Assembly (NCBI RefSeq): GCF_900239945.1
Contig: NZ_LT993738.1
Coordinates: 930,001 to 994,000 of the forward strand
Length of the DNA stretch: 64,000 bases
Source of the DNA: Chlamydia serpentis
Lineage (GTDB): Bacteria; Chlamydiota; Chlamydiia; Chlamydiales; Chlamydiaceae
Direction: 5' to 3'
A program made the translations under genes and the position numbers. The first letter of the stretch is position 1, and each line of letters opens with the position of its first letter. The notes beneath the pieces are model-generated. The model did not search any database and was not told where the DNA came from. It saw only the letters and a list, made by a program, of their open reading frames with translations. Positions 26,304-35,802 of this stretch are shown here, one piece after another.

Positions 26304-28276
26304 CTTTTGAGTAGACGAAGAGCATTTAACCCAACAATTACAGTGCTTCCCTCATGGAGAATCACTGCAAGCCAGAGGGGAATGATCCCTAGAGATGCTG
26401 GCCAAGAAACTAAAAGAATAATAGCAAGAGCTAGTGCAAGATTTTGTGACACAACTTTCTTAGTTTGCTTGGCCTTCTGAATGATCCATGGCAGAGCCGC
26501 AAGAGAATCATGAAGAAGAACAATATCAGCAGCTTCTATAGCTGTAGCACTGCCAGCTTCACCCATAGCAATACCAACAGTGGCTTGTGCTAAAGCAGGA
26601 GCGTCGTTAATACCATCTCCGACCATCATAATTTGGCGTTCCGTAGCAAGCTCTCGTACTTTCTTTAATTTCTGATCAGGGGAGAGATCAGAAAATACTT
26701 CAGAAATTCCTACAAGCTCCGCTGTATTTTCAGCACTAATTTTATGGTCGCCAGTGAGCATGCTTACGGGATAACCTAATTTTTTAAGATCTTTGATAAT
26801 CTCAGTAGCTTGAGGACGAGGAATATCTCGAAAATAAAATAAAGCAAAGCTCTTCCCTAGGTAGGCTATAGAACAAATTTCTCCTTGTCGTTTGGCTTGA
26901 TAGATTTTTTGTTGTATCTCTTGAAGATGCTCAGAGGAGACCCTTTTTAACCCTGTTTCTACCCGACCTACAAAAGCTTCTTCTTCATCGAAATAACCAC
27001 GAACTCCTTCTCCAGGAATAGTAAGATATCGATCAGCAGGGAGTGACGATACTTTTTGTGCTGAGAGATAGGTAACAATAGCCTCAGCTATTGGATGAGA
27101 CGAGGACTGCTCTAAAGCTAAGACCGAAGGAAAAAAATTATTATTTTTAGGACCAAAGTAATCACAACCTACACAGGTCAGCTGTCCAGTTGTTAATGTT
27201 CCTGTCTTATCCATAACTATAGAATTACAAGAAACTAGGCGATCTAAAATGACTCCTCCTTTAAGAAGGATACCATGTTTTGCACACGCATTGATAGCAC
27301 TTAAATAAGCAATAGGAATTGCAATGATTAAGGCACAAGGGGAGGCTGCAATAAGAAATGCCAGTGCGCGGTAAAAAGCACTTTGAGGTCCTAAAAACGG
27401 AATAGAAGTAAATAGAGGAACAAGAATTGCAATCGCACTGGCAATCGAAAAAATAGAGAGAGCATATATTGAAGAATATTTATCCAAACGCTGCTGTAAT
27501 TTAGGCTTGGAGTTTTGTGCTTGAATCACCAAATTAATGATATGCGCAATCGTAGAATCTGATCCGATACGTAATACACGAAGGTCGAAACTGCCCTCTA
27601 TATTATGAGCGCCTGCAGGAACAATAGATCCTATATGGCAGGCTTTCGGGACTTTTTCCCCAGTAAGATGCATTAAATTAATAGAAGAGGATCCATGAAG
27701 AATTTCACCATCCAAAGGGACAACTTCTCCACTTTTAATGCGTAGGATATTTCCAACCTCAACTTTACTAATAGCGACTTTTTGTAAATTGCCGTTCTCT
27801 AAAACTAGCCAGCCTGTAGTAGGAGCTAATTGCTTTAAAGACACGAGAGTGCTTTTTGCTTTTCCTGATACCATCTGACCTAAAGCTTCTGAAATCGCAA
27901 ATAATACGAGAAGCAAAGCCCCTTCTAGTGCTCCTCCAATAAAAATCGAGCCAAAGGCTGCCGAGGTCATTAAAATATCAATGTTTACTATTTTCTGGCG
28001 GATATTATCTAACGATTTAATTAGTGCTGGGGTTCCAGCAAGGAAAAATGTAAATACTATAAATAAGTTGCAAAGATTAACTGCATTTAACCAGTAACTA
28101 CATAAAGCAATCAAATAGGTCCCTAAAGATAAATATGCAGATTTTAAAGTAAGGTTATGACTTAACCTACGGTTTTCAGCTGACAAAAGGGGACTTGTAT
28201 CTTCTGTCATTCCTGATTCAAAAAATGTATTTAATATTTCTGCAGAAAATGACGTGGAAAACAAACGAGAAAACAC
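26300..28276 (-). CDS. P1B-type heavy-metal transporting ATPase, P1B-4-like (SPC/HEGST)
   Basis: 658-residue metal export ATPase of the inner membrane, usually annotated ZntA/CadA. The phosphorylation site is Asp356 in DKTGTLT; GDGINDAPA and the SSSHPIAEAI HP motif are intact. Three features separate it from Zn/Cd ZntA: the metal site in the fourth helix is Ser312-Pro313-Cys314 instead of CPC; the sixth helix reads HEGST (641-645); and there is no N-terminal CxxC metal-binding domain. SPC plus HEGGT-like motifs define subgroup P1B-4, reported to move Co, Zn or Fe(II). The VIT-like gene is 11 nt upstream on the same strand. Confidence 0.9.
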   Translation of the reverse strand: MFSRLFSTSFSAEILNTFFESGMTEDTSPLLSAENRRLSHNLTLKSAYLSLGTYLIALCSYWLNAVNLCNLFIVFTFFLAGTPALIKSLDNIRQKIVNIDILMTSAAFGSIFIGGALEGALLLVLFAISEALGQMVSGKAKSTLVSLKQLAPTTGWLVLENGNLQKVAISKVEVGNILRIKSGEVVPLDGEILHGSSSINLMHLTGEKVPKACHIGSIVPAGAHNIEGSFDLRVLRIGSDSTIAHIINLVIQAQNSKPKLQQRLDKYSSIYALSIFSIASAIAILVPLFTSIPFLGPQSAFYRALAFLIAASPCALIIAIPIAYLSAINACAKHGILLKGGVILDRLVSCNSIVMDKTGTLTTGQLTCVGCDYFGPKNNNFFPSVLALEQSSSHPIAEAIVTYLSAQKVSSLPADRYLTIPGEGVRGYFDEEEAFVGRVETGLKRVSSEHLQEIQQKIYQAKRQGEICSIAYLGKSFALFYFRDIPRPQATEIIKDLKKLGYPVSMLTGDHKISAENTAELVGISEVFSDLSPDQKLKKVRELATERQIMMVGDGINDAPALAQATVGIAMGEAGSATAIEAADIVLLHDSLAALPWIIQKAKQTKKVVSQNLALALAIILLVSWPASLGIIPLWLAVILHEGSTVIVGLNALRLLKS

Positions 28277-28287
28277 TTAACAACCTG

Positions 28288-29037
28288 TTATAATAATTTC
28301 ATTAATGATGAGATGATACTTACTGAAGTAATGAAAATTCCTAATACCCAAACTATTTCAGAGATCTCATTATTTTCCAGAATCTTGGCTTTAACCAGGG
28401 AAAGTAGTAAAATTACACCAGTAGAAAAAATGCCTGCAAGAGTATAGCTTACGCATAAGACAAGAGGTAAAAAGATCAGAAGACCACAAATACTTCCTAG
28501 GATTTTAGTTCCTCCTTGAATCAGAGGGTGGGGAACATCTTCTTTGCGAATACCGAGTTCTTCACGGATCATCGTATCTAGCAAAAGTGTAGAGTCGGAG
28601 CTAACATGCTCTACCATTTCTTGAAGTAAAGGGTCTTTAAACCCTTGGTTTTCAAATAAAACGCGAAGTTCAATTTTTTCTTGATTTAAGTTTTCCTCAA
28701 TTTCATTTTTTTCTTGGAGCATAGAACGGTGCGTGAGTTCAATATAGGCCCAAGCCTTTCTTGCTTTTAAGCACCCATGGTAAAATGTCCAGCCGAGACC
28801 TAAAGAAATTAAAGCTTTGGCTTGGATAGAACGACTTGTAGGAACAAGGAAGAACAAAGTGCGAATGAAAAAAAGAAAAACACCAGTAGATAAAGCATTA
28901 TTAGCTAGGTGATAAAAAAAACCGCTTCGTGTTTTATGAGGTTCACCATTACATAGTGCATGCTTGTCTCTAACATGTTTTATATGGTTGCCTGGGGTTT
29001 GTGATTTAAAGTGATCGTAAGAATCCTTTTTAGTCAT
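28288..29037 (-). CDS. VIT1/CCC1-like membrane protein, probable Fe/Mn transporter
   Basis: 249 aa. Membrane helices lie near 48-64 and 68-85 and as a pair or triplet in the C-terminal 70 residues. Between them is a soluble helical segment with the VIT-family cytoplasmic domain pattern: ELRVLFENQGFKDPLLQEM then DTMIREELGI and PHPLIQGG. In plant and yeast VIT1/CCC1 this domain binds Fe(II) or Mn(II) before export or vacuolar storage. Usually annotated hypothetical (CT728 family). It is 11 nt upstream of the P1B-4 ATPase, so the two likely form a metal-handling unit. Substrate is inference. Confidence 0.72.
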   Translation of the reverse strand: MTKKDSYDHFKSQTPGNHIKHVRDKHALCNGEPHKTRSGFFYHLANNALSTGVFLFFIRTLFFLVPTSRSIQAKALISLGLGWTFYHGCLKARKAWAYIELTHRSMLQEKNEIEENLNQEKIELRVLFENQGFKDPLLQEMVEHVSSDSTLLLDTMIREELGIRKEDVPHPLIQGGTKILGSICGLLIFLPLVLCVSYTLAGIFSTGVILLLSLVKAKILENNEISEIVWVLGIFITSVSIISSLMKLL

Positions 29038-29091
29038 AATTTCCCTTAGAACTTGATACTACTTTGAATTTCATGTGTCCGTAATTGTAGC

Positions 29092-30378
29092 TTACCCATG
29101 ATCTTGAGGAGAAAGAATCTCTAAACCGCCTAAATAGGGACGTAGAACTTCAGGAACGATCACAGAGCCGTCTGCCTGCTGGTTATTCTCTAAAATTGCT
29201 ACAAGAAGGCGCGGCGTTGCGAGCCCAGAGCCATTAAGAGTATGAACAAATTGTAGCTTTCCCTGGCTATCTTTATATCTTGTTCCAGATCGTCGTGATT
29301 GGAAGTCAGTACACTGAGAAATAGAAGAAACTTCATAAAAAGCATTCTGACCAGGCAACCAGACTTCAGCATCTATAGTCTTAGATGCGGTAAAAGACAT
29401 ATCTCCAGTGCTAAGCAAGGAAAGACGATAAGGCAATTTCAACTCTTTAAGGATTTCTTCAACAATATTCAGCATTTTTGCATAAGCAATATCATCTTGA
29501 TCGGGTCTTGTAAAGGCAAACATTTCCACTTTATGGAACTGATGTACGCGCACAAGCCCCCTTTCGTGAGCTCCTGCAGCCCCTGCTTCTCTACGGAAGC
29601 AAGGAGTACTCGCAGCATAGTAAAGCGGAAGGTCTTTTTCTCCGAAGATCTCTTGAGTATGGAAACCATTAAGTACTACTTCTGCAGTAGGAATCAGGTA
29701 AAGATATTGATCGCCATCCTCAACACGGTAGTATTGCCCGTCAAATTTTGGAATTTGCCCAGAACCAAATAAAATTTCTTTTTTTACTAATAATGGAGGA
29801 AGCCAGAGCTGAAATCCATGAGCTGCTTGTTTTTGTAGCATATAAGTAAGAAGAGCCCACTCCAACAGAACTCCTCGATTTTTATAAGCAGGCCACCCCG
29901 ATCCTGTTGTTTTTGCCGCTGCTTGAAAATCTAAAATTTCTAACTTCTGATTTAGCTCTAAATGATGCTTGGCAGGAAAAGAAAATGTTGGAAGATCTCC
30001 AACAGTTTTGATTACTTGATTGCCAGATTTATCCTCAGATATAGGGACGTCGTCAGCTGGATAATTCGGAAGATGAGAAAGAAGTTCTTGTAGTCTACCG
30101 TACTTTGCATCGAGTTCCTGTTCAACTTCCTGAAGATTGAAAACAATAGCTTCTACTTGTTGAATTAAGTTAGTCGCATCTACACCCTGAGTTTTAGCTT
30201 TATGGATTTCTTGAGATAGTACCCTCCTTTCTGCTTGTAAAGTTTCTGATTTCGTTTTTAGCTGACGAACCTCTTGGTCTAAAGATAGGATAAAATCTAA
30301 AGAAATTTTTGGATCTTTTTTCCGAAGACGGTCTTCACATTCCTTAGGCATCTTGCGTATAATTTTTATATCCAGCAT
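29092..30378 (-). CDS. serS: Seryl-tRNA synthetase
   Basis: Charges tRNA-Ser. 428 aa, class II. The N-terminal 110 residues form the long antiparallel coiled-coil arm that binds the variable arm of tRNA-Ser. Motif 2 is TPCFRREAGAAG...HQFHKVEMF and motif 3 ends NGSGLATPRLLVAILENNQ. ribD is divergent with only 43 nt between start codons, so the two promoters must overlap or sit inside coding sequence. The VIT-like and ATPase genes follow downstream on the same strand after 54 nt. Confidence 0.97.
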   Translation of the reverse strand: MLDIKIIRKMPKECEDRLRKKDPKISLDFILSLDQEVRQLKTKSETLQAERRVLSQEIHKAKTQGVDATNLIQQVEAIVFNLQEVEQELDAKYGRLQELLSHLPNYPADDVPISEDKSGNQVIKTVGDLPTFSFPAKHHLELNQKLEILDFQAAAKTTGSGWPAYKNRGVLLEWALLTYMLQKQAAHGFQLWLPPLLVKKEILFGSGQIPKFDGQYYRVEDGDQYLYLIPTAEVVLNGFHTQEIFGEKDLPLYYAASTPCFRREAGAAGAHERGLVRVHQFHKVEMFAFTRPDQDDIAYAKMLNIVEEILKELKLPYRLSLLSTGDMSFTASKTIDAEVWLPGQNAFYEVSSISQCTDFQSRRSGTRYKDSQGKLQFVHTLNGSGLATPRLLVAILENNQQADGSVIVPEVLRPYLGGLEILSPQDHG

Positions 30379-30421
30379 TCTTCTCTCATTGTTAAGTAGT
30401 GCTTTCGAACAGATAGATTAT

Positions 30422-31552
30422 ATGGAAGATTTTTCTGAGCAACAACTCTTTTTTATGCGTCGTGCTATAGAAATTGGAGAACGGGGTAGAATCACAGCTC
30501 CGCCAAATCCTTGGATAGGATGTGTCATTGTTAAAGAGAATCGTATTCTTGGAGAAGGTTTCCATGCTTATCCTGGAGGACCTCATGCTGAAGAAGTCGC
30601 TATAAACAATGCGTCTGAATCTGTTTTTGGATCAGATGTATATGTCTCTCTCGAACCTTGTTCTCACTATGGATTACGCCCTCCGTGTGCTAATTTACTC
30701 ATCAAACATAAGATAAAGCGAGTGTTTGTTTCTCTAGTTGATCCGGATCCTAAGGTTGCGGGTCATGGAATAAAAATATTACGTCAGGCAGGTATTCAAG
30801 TTTATGTGGGTATTGGAGAGACCGAGGCATATACGTCACTGCAACCCTATCTATATCAACGTACTTATAATCGTCCGTGGATAATACTTAAAAGTGCTGC
30901 GAGTATTGATGGTCAAATTGCAGATTCTCAAGGCAAGTCTCAATGGATCACTTGTCCAGAGGCACGCAACGATGTCGGAAAGCTGCGCGCAGAGTCCCAG
31001 GCAATTCTTGCAGGTTCCCGTACAGTTCGTTTCGATAATCCCTGGCTAACTGCACGACAACCCTCAGGATCTTTATATTCTCGACAACCCTTACGTGTTG
31101 TTCTAGATAGTTATGGAAACATTCCTTACGAGTTCAAGGTCTTTGATAAGGCAAGTCCTACCCTTTATGTAACCACAACACGGTGTCCTAAAAATTATAT
31201 AAAGATTTTGGAGGGACTAGGTATTGAGGTATTAATAACAGAACTAACTTCATCAGGAGTTGACCTTCACCACCTCTATGACTATCTTGCAAATAAAAAA
31301 ATATTACAAATTCTTGTGGAAGGTGGAGCAAACTTACATACATCTTTATTAAAAGAAAAACTTGTTAATTCGGTTATTCTGTATTCAGGGCCAATGATTC
31401 TTGGAGACCAAAAGAAGCCTCTCATTGGATCATTAGGAGCACTTTTGGACTCTGCATATCTTTTGAAGCCAAGACGGTCTCAAATTTTAGGGAATTCTTT
31501 AAAGGTAATCTGGGAAACCTTACCCAATTTTCGTGATGCCATAAGAAATTGA
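30422..31552 (+). CDS. ribD: RibD, bifunctional riboflavin deaminase/reductase
   Basis: Catalyses the deamination and side-chain reduction steps of riboflavin synthesis. I start at the ATG at 30422 (376 aa), where the sequence matches the RibD N-terminus; an upstream in-frame ATG at 30353 would lie inside serS and adds 23 unrelated residues. The deaminase zinc ligands are His55 (GPHAEE), Cys80 and Cys89 (EPCSHYGLRPPC). The C-terminal reductase domain contains KSAASIDGQIADSQGKS and LVEGGANLHTSLL. It leads the ribD-ribBA-ribH cluster, 61 nt before ribBA. Confidence 0.94.
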   Translation: MEDFSEQQLFFMRRAIEIGERGRITAPPNPWIGCVIVKENRILGEGFHAYPGGPHAEEVAINNASESVFGSDVYVSLEPCSHYGLRPPCANLLIKHKIKRVFVSLVDPDPKVAGHGIKILRQAGIQVYVGIGETEAYTSLQPYLYQRTYNRPWIILKSAASIDGQIADSQGKSQWITCPEARNDVGKLRAESQAILAGSRTVRFDNPWLTARQPSGSLYSRQPLRVVLDSYGNIPYEFKVFDKASPTLYVTTTRCPKNYIKILEGLGIEVLITELTSSGVDLHHLYDYLANKKILQILVEGGANLHTSLLKEKLVNSVILYSGPMILGDQKKPLIGSLGALLDSAYLLKPRRSQILGNSLKVIWETLPNFRDAIRN

Positions 31553-31613
31553 AGGGAAAGGATTTTTAGAGTAGCATACTTAGCATAGAAATCTGTTTAT
31601 GCGAGGGAGTGAA

Positions 31614-32867
31614 GTGATAGAAACTCAAGAAAATATGAGTGCTCCAGATTTTGTTTCGTTAGAACAAGCTGTTCAAGATCTACAAGCAGGGAAATTCGTC
31701 ATTGTTATTGATGAAGCTTCAAGGGAAGATGAGGGAGATTTAATTATAGCTGGAGAAAAAATCACAGTTGAAAAGATGACTTTTCTGCTTCAGCATACTA
31801 CAGGCGTTGTCTGCGCTGCTTTAAGTGAGGAACGCCTTTTACGTTTGAATCTTCCTCCCATGGTGAAAGATAATCGTTGCCATTTTAAAACCCCTTTCAC
31901 TGTATCTGTAGACGCTGCTCATGGAGTGACTACAGGAGTTTCTGCTGCAGATCGAACCAAAGTAGTCCAACTATTAGCAGATCCCAGAAGTAAACCAGAG
32001 GATTTTATTAGCCCGGGACACTTCTTCCCTCTAGCGAGTTCTCCAGGAGGGGTATTAAAACGGGCAGGTCACACGGAATCTACTGTCGATCTTATGCAAT
32101 TGGCTGGACTTGAACCTTGTGGTGTCCTTGCAGAATTGGTGAATGAAGATTATTCTATGATGCGACTACCACAAATTTTAGAGTTTGCAAAAAAGTACAA
32201 GATTTCCGTCATACCAGTGACATCTATCATAGCTCATCGTATGCTCTCTGATCGTCTTGTGTCTAAAATTTCATCAGCGCGCCTGCCAACAACTTATGGA
32301 GACTTTACTGTTCATGTTTATGAATCCTTATTAGATGGTATGCATCACCTAGCCTTGGTTAAAGGTGAGGTTGAACAAAAAAGCAATGTCTTAGTTCGTG
32401 TCCACTCAGAGTGTATCACCGGAGATATTTTAGGATCTAAACGTTGTGATTGCGGAGAACAATTAGATTCGGCAATGCGCTACATTGCAGAACAAGGCCA
32501 AGGTGTTATTGTTTATTTACGAGGACAAGAAGGTCGTGGTATAGGTTTAGGCCATAAAGTGCGTGCTTATGCTCTTCAAGACAATGGCTATGATACTGTG
32601 GATGCCAATCTAATTATGGGATTTCCTGTAGATTCAAGGGAATATGGTATAGGAGCACAAATTCTTGTTGATCTCAAGTTGTCAACAATTAGATTAATCA
32701 CTCATAATCCTAAAAAATATTTTGGACTTCAAGGTTTTGGACTTAGCATTACCGAAAGAGTTCCTCTCCCTGTGCGTATTTCTGAAGAGAATGAACACTA
32801 CTTGAGAACAAAACAAGAACGTATGGGACATTGGTTAGACCTTCCATGCTGCGATAATAAAAGATAA
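31614..32867 (+). CDS. ribBA: RibBA, bifunctional DHBP synthase / GTP cyclohydrolase II
   Basis: Makes both riboflavin precursors, from ribulose 5-phosphate and from GTP. I prefer the GTG at 31614 (417 aa) because AGGGAG stands 4 nt before it; ATG at 31599 is the alternative and adds 5 residues. The N-terminal DHBP synthase half has [12 protein letters not shown]. The C-terminal cyclohydrolase half has the zinc site Cys267-x10-Cys278-x-Cys280 ([15 protein letters not shown]) and the GQEGRGIGL motif. Middle gene of the rib cluster. Confidence 0.94.
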   Translation: MIETQENMSAPDFVSLEQAVQDLQAGKFVIVIDEASREDEGDLIIAGEKITVEKMTFLLQHTTGVVCAALSEERLLRLNLPPMVKDNRCHFKTPFTVSVDAAHGVTTGVSAADRTKVVQLLADPRSKPEDFISPGHFFPLASSPGGVLKRAGHTESTVDLMQLAGLEPCGVLAELVNEDYSMMRLPQILEFAKKYKISVIPVTSIIAHRMLSDRLVSKISSARLPTTYGDFTVHVYESLLDGMHHLALVKGEVEQKSNVLVRVHSECITGDILGSKRCDCGEQLDSAMRYIAEQGQGVIVYLRGQEGRGIGLGHKVRAYALQDNGYDTVDANLIMGFPVDSREYGIGAQILVDLKLSTIRLITHNPKKYFGLQGFGLSITERVPLPVRISEENEHYLRTKQERMGHWLDLPCCDNKR

Positions 32868-32883
32868 CTCTTCAAGGATATTT

Positions 32884-33348
32884 ATGGATACACTTACAGG
32901 ACATTTATCAGCAAAGAACTTACGTATTGCTATTGTTGGCTCTTGCTTTAATCAACCCATAGCTGATGCCCTTGTCTCCGGTGCTCAGCAAACCTTTTTG
33001 CAATGCGGGGGTAGTGCAGATGGATTGCTTACTATTCGTGTTCCTGGAGCTTTTGAGGTCCCTTGTACAATCAAAAAACTTTTATCTTCAGGGAAAAAAT
33101 TTGATGCTATTGTTGCTTGCGGTGTTCTTATCCAAGGAGAAACAGATCATTACAACCAAATCGTAAATCAGGTGGCCTCAGGCATTGCTACACTTACTCT
33201 GGAATTTTGCCTTCCGATAACTTTTTCTGTAGTGACTGCTCCTTCTCCTCAAATTGCTTGGGAGAGAGCTGGTATTAAGGGTTGCCATTTGGGCATTTCT
33301 GGAATGACCACAGCTATAGAAATGGCTACGCTGTTCTCTCAAATCTAG
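32884..33348 (+). CDS. ribH: 6,7-dimethyl-8-ribityllumazine synthase
   Basis: Condenses the two riboflavin precursors into lumazine. 154 aa, the normal size. Motifs are VPGAFEVP near residue 56 and CGVLIQGETDHYNQI carrying the catalytic histidine. The ATG is 16 nt after ribBA. The riboflavin synthase that completes the pathway (ribE/ribC) is not in this cluster. Chlamydial annotations sometimes label this gene ribE. Confidence 0.95.
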   Translation: MDTLTGHLSAKNLRIAIVGSCFNQPIADALVSGAQQTFLQCGGSADGLLTIRVPGAFEVPCTIKKLLSSGKKFDAIVACGVLIQGETDHYNQIVNQVASGIATLTLEFCLPITFSVVTAPSPQIAWERAGIKGCHLGISGMTTAIEMATLFSQI

Positions 33349-33412
33349 TTCTTAAATACAACTTTGTAGTTGATATAGCTTTTAACTCAGGGACTATTTG
33401 AAAAAAATTTTT

Positions 33413-34768
33413 CTATAAGTTTATGCTTACAGTTCCGTTCAAATGAATGCGAACAGCTATACTTTCAGAAAAAATATCCAAGCCCCCTGAAGATGACATA
33501 GTCTCAGAAAAATCTAAAACAGTATTTTGTGGAAGTAATTGCTTGTTTAGCATGTCCTTATGAGAACGCAAACTCTTTACTAATAAGGACAGCATTGTCG
33601 AGTATACTTGACGTAGCCGGTTTTCTGGACTTACTGTAGATCCATGAGTAGCGAGTGATAGCCCAGCAATTAAACTGGGAAGACCACGACATGTTAAAGG
33701 AATATGTTGTCCCTGTACTGTATAGAAGCTATTCACAAGACTCTCAGATTCTTCAGAAGGCAAATTTTTAAAACTCCAAGCCAAAGTAGTCGCTTCTGTT
33801 GGCGAGAGATTCATTAGAGTTGCTAAGCGAACTAAAGTCATGTCAGTTCGCGATGCTCCTTCAAAACCCAAGCGATTCGCTCGATAGGTAAAATAGCGAG
33901 AAAAGGCTTCTTCTACAGTCGCATGCTGTTGCAACATTAAAAGTAGAGGAGCAAAGTTAACATAAAATTCTTGAGAATAGTTTTTTTCTCCACACGTGTC
34001 CAAACAGTAAAGATACAGATCCAAGATGGCAAGAGATCGGCGTGTTCTCCAAGTAGAGAGCAATTTGGTGCTAGGAACCTCTGTTAAATTCAAAAGAGAA
34101 TTATAGTTTCCTAAGCCACGTAGGGAGGATAAAATGTCTTGTTGTTCTGGAGATAACCTTGCATACGAGGGACAAAGTTCTGGGAAAGTACGTAAGACAT
34201 GCAAGCATTTTGTATAAAAAGTCTCTGGGCAAGAATCTGTAAAATAAGGTTTGAATATAGACACAGCTTTTGCAGAACAACCAATATGCCTGAGTACGAT
34301 TGCTGTTTCTAAAATTCTAAGTGTATTGTCAAAGCTTTTAGGAGAATTTAAAAAGAAAAGCAATTGTTTGTGAGCCGATTGGAATTGTTTAAATGTTATA
34401 CCTCCTTCTTCAGTAGGTGCAATCTGGGAAACTTGGATATAGGATTGGCGGGATCCTTGGATCAAAAGGTGTAGATGAATGATACTGCGAATAGCAATGT
34501 CTAAAGCAGGGACTTTTTTGTTAAAAAATTTTTCAGAATAAACCATGTCAATAGGATGAGATATACTGGGAGCCCCTGTAGATTCTATGAGCCAAAGAAG
34601 CTCGGGATATTGGCGTAGCTTCTGTTCTATCCATGCTTCAGAGCCAATTTTAACTTTTGATTGGGAATGCTGAGTAGATGCCTGTGGTATAGCATAGCTG
34701 ATAGAAGGCATTCCTATAAGCAAAGTTATCGGGAAAATCAAGACCTTGATTGTAAGATTTTTTAACAT
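33413..34768 (-). CDS. Exported protein of unknown function (CT733-like)
   Basis: 451 aa, Chlamydia-specific as far as I recognise. An N-terminal signal peptide (KNLTIKVLIFPITLLIGM...) with likely cleavage after SYA near residue 26 predicts export. The mature part is mostly helical with repeated short helices and no catalytic motif I know; it has only a few cysteines. It is transcribed divergently from the lipoprotein gene across a 264-nt AT-rich region with a perfect palindrome 28 nt from its start codon, which hints at shared regulation. No function can be assigned. Confidence 0.75.
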   Translation of the reverse strand: MLKNLTIKVLIFPITLLIGMPSISYAIPQASTQHSQSKVKIGSEAWIEQKLRQYPELLWLIESTGAPSISHPIDMVYSEKFFNKKVPALDIAIRSIIHLHLLIQGSRQSYIQVSQIAPTEEGGITFKQFQSAHKQLLFFLNSPKSFDNTLRILETAIVLRHIGCSAKAVSIFKPYFTDSCPETFYTKCLHVLRTFPELCPSYARLSPEQQDILSSLRGLGNYNSLLNLTEVPSTKLLSTWRTRRSLAILDLYLYCLDTCGEKNYSQEFYVNFAPLLLMLQQHATVEEAFSRYFTYRANRLGFEGASRTDMTLVRLATLMNLSPTEATTLAWSFKNLPSEESESLVNSFYTVQGQHIPLTCRGLPSLIAGLSLATHGSTVSPENRLRQVYSTMLSLLVKSLRSHKDMLNKQLLPQNTVLDFSETMSSSGGLDIFSESIAVRIHLNGTVSINL

Positions 34769-34796
34769 AGAAGCCTCTTCTCTATCATGTCACTTT

Positions 34797-34826
34797 GTTA
34801 ATATCTTTAAATTTAAAGATATTAAC
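34797..34826. repeat. Perfect 30-bp palindrome between divergent genes
   Basis: Both 15-base arms (GTTAATATCTTTAAA and its exact complement) meet without a spacer. It is 28 nt upstream of the CT733-like gene and about 206 nt upstream of the lipoprotein gene. Perfect symmetry of this length suits an operator for a dimeric regulator, or a cruciform or hairpin in the leader of either gene. No T-run follows on either strand. Confidence 0.85.
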
Positions 34827-34835
34827 TAAAAACCC

Positions 34836-34853
34836 CATTTTGATAACAAAATG
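34836..34853. other. Short hairpin next to the palindrome
   Basis: Arms CATTTTG and CAAAATG flank the loop ATAA, starting 9 nt after the 30-bp palindrome. It might form a composite regulatory element with that palindrome. Only the symmetry is seen; function is unknown. Confidence 0.4.
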
Positions 34854-34991
34854 CCCAATAACAAATCAACTCGAGAAACACAAGAAAGTTTTCCTCGGAG
34901 AAGAGGTCAAGGTTCCTAAAAGGATACTAAGGATAATACAGTTATTGCTAATAATTTTTATTAAAATAGGCGTATTTAAATGGAAATATGC

Positions 34992-34997
34992 TATAAT
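34992..34997 (+). promoter_or_regulatory. Candidate -10 box (TATAAT) for the lipoprotein gene
   Basis: An exact TATAAT lies 35 nt before the lipoprotein ATG in very AT-rich DNA. No consensus -35 stands 16-18 nt upstream, which is common for the chlamydial major sigma factor. In DNA this AT-rich a chance match is quite possible. Confidence 0.35.
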
Positions 34998-35032
34998 ATT
35001 TTAAATTAAATTTTTATTTTAACTAAAAAATA

Positions 35033-35686
35033 ATGAAAAGATTCATTTACAAAACCATATTTTGCGGGTTAACTTTACTTACCAGTTTGAGTAGTTGTTG
35101 CTCAGATCCTAGAGGATACAACCTTGAAACAAAAAACTCGGGAGACTTAAATGATAAGTCTGGTATACTGACGGAAAATCATGAAACGCCTTCTCTTGTC
35201 AAGAGGCTGTCCCGTCGTTCTCGAAGACTCTTTGCTCGACGTGACAAAACTAGGAAGGACACACAGCAAGTGGAAGCTAACTTTAAGACTTATGCAGAAA
35301 AAATTTCAGAACAGGATGAAAGAGACCTTTCTTTCGTTGTGTCTTCTGCTGCAGAGAAATCGTCTATTTCTTTAGCTTTGTCTCAAAGTGAAATTAAGAG
35401 TGCTTTGTACCGTATTCGAGAAGTTCACCCCCTAGCTTTATTGCAAGCTCTTGCTCAGAACCCTGAGTTGATAGAGGGTATGAGAAAAATGCAGGGTCGT
35501 GATTGGATTTGGAATCTTTTCTTAACTCAATTAAGTGAAGTATTTTCTCAAGCTTTATCTCAAGGAGTTATCACTGAAGAAGATATTGCCGCATTTGCTT
35601 CCACCTTGGGCCTGGACTCTGGGACCGTTGCGTCCATTGTCCAAGGGGAAAGGTGGCCTGAGCTTGTCGATATAGTGATAACTTAA
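35033..35686 (+). CDS. Lipoprotein of unknown function (CT734-like)
   Basis: 217 aa. A lipoprotein signal peptide with basic start (MKRFIYK), hydrophobic core and lipobox LSSC near residues 19-22 predicts lipid attachment at Cys22; a second cysteine follows directly. The next 60 residues are polar and basic (KRLSRRSRRLFARRDKTRK) and the rest is helical. No family beyond Chlamydia is recognised. It is monocistronic: a clear stem-loop follows its stop, and the CT733-like gene is divergent. Confidence 0.8.
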   Translation: MKRFIYKTIFCGLTLLTSLSSCCSDPRGYNLETKNSGDLNDKSGILTENHETPSLVKRLSRRSRRLFARRDKTRKDTQQVEANFKTYAEKISEQDERDLSFVVSSAAEKSSISLALSQSEIKSALYRIREVHPLALLQALAQNPELIEGMRKMQGRDWIWNLFLTQLSEVFSQALSQGVITEEDIAAFASTLGLDSGTVASIVQGERWPELVDIVIT

Positions 35687-35710
35687 TCTTGCAGAGCTTT
35701 CTATAACTGC

Positions 35711-35744
35711 GCTTCCTTTCCCCAAAACGAGTCGGAAAGGAAGC
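35711..35744 (+). terminator. Rho-independent terminator after the lipoprotein gene
   Basis: Perfect 11-bp arms GCTTCCTTTCC and GGAAAGGAAGC enclose a 12-nt loop, starting 25 nt after the stop, followed by a moderately T-rich stretch (TAATAGTTTTCTCTT). It separates the lipoprotein gene from the symporter gene. Confidence 0.75.
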
Positions 35745-35802
35745 CTAATAGTTTTCTCTTGGGTCTTCCTGAGGTTTTTAATCAATAACAACAGGAGAAA
35801 CA

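Noticed and set aside
30353..30421. Upstream in-frame start for ribD
   Set aside because: It would begin inside serS on the opposite strand and adds 23 hydrophobic residues foreign to RibD.
34795..35004. 69-codon ORF between the CT733-like and lipoprotein genes
   Set aside because: It starts at the palindrome and runs through promoter-like AT-rich DNA; the start is not preceded by a ribosome-binding site.
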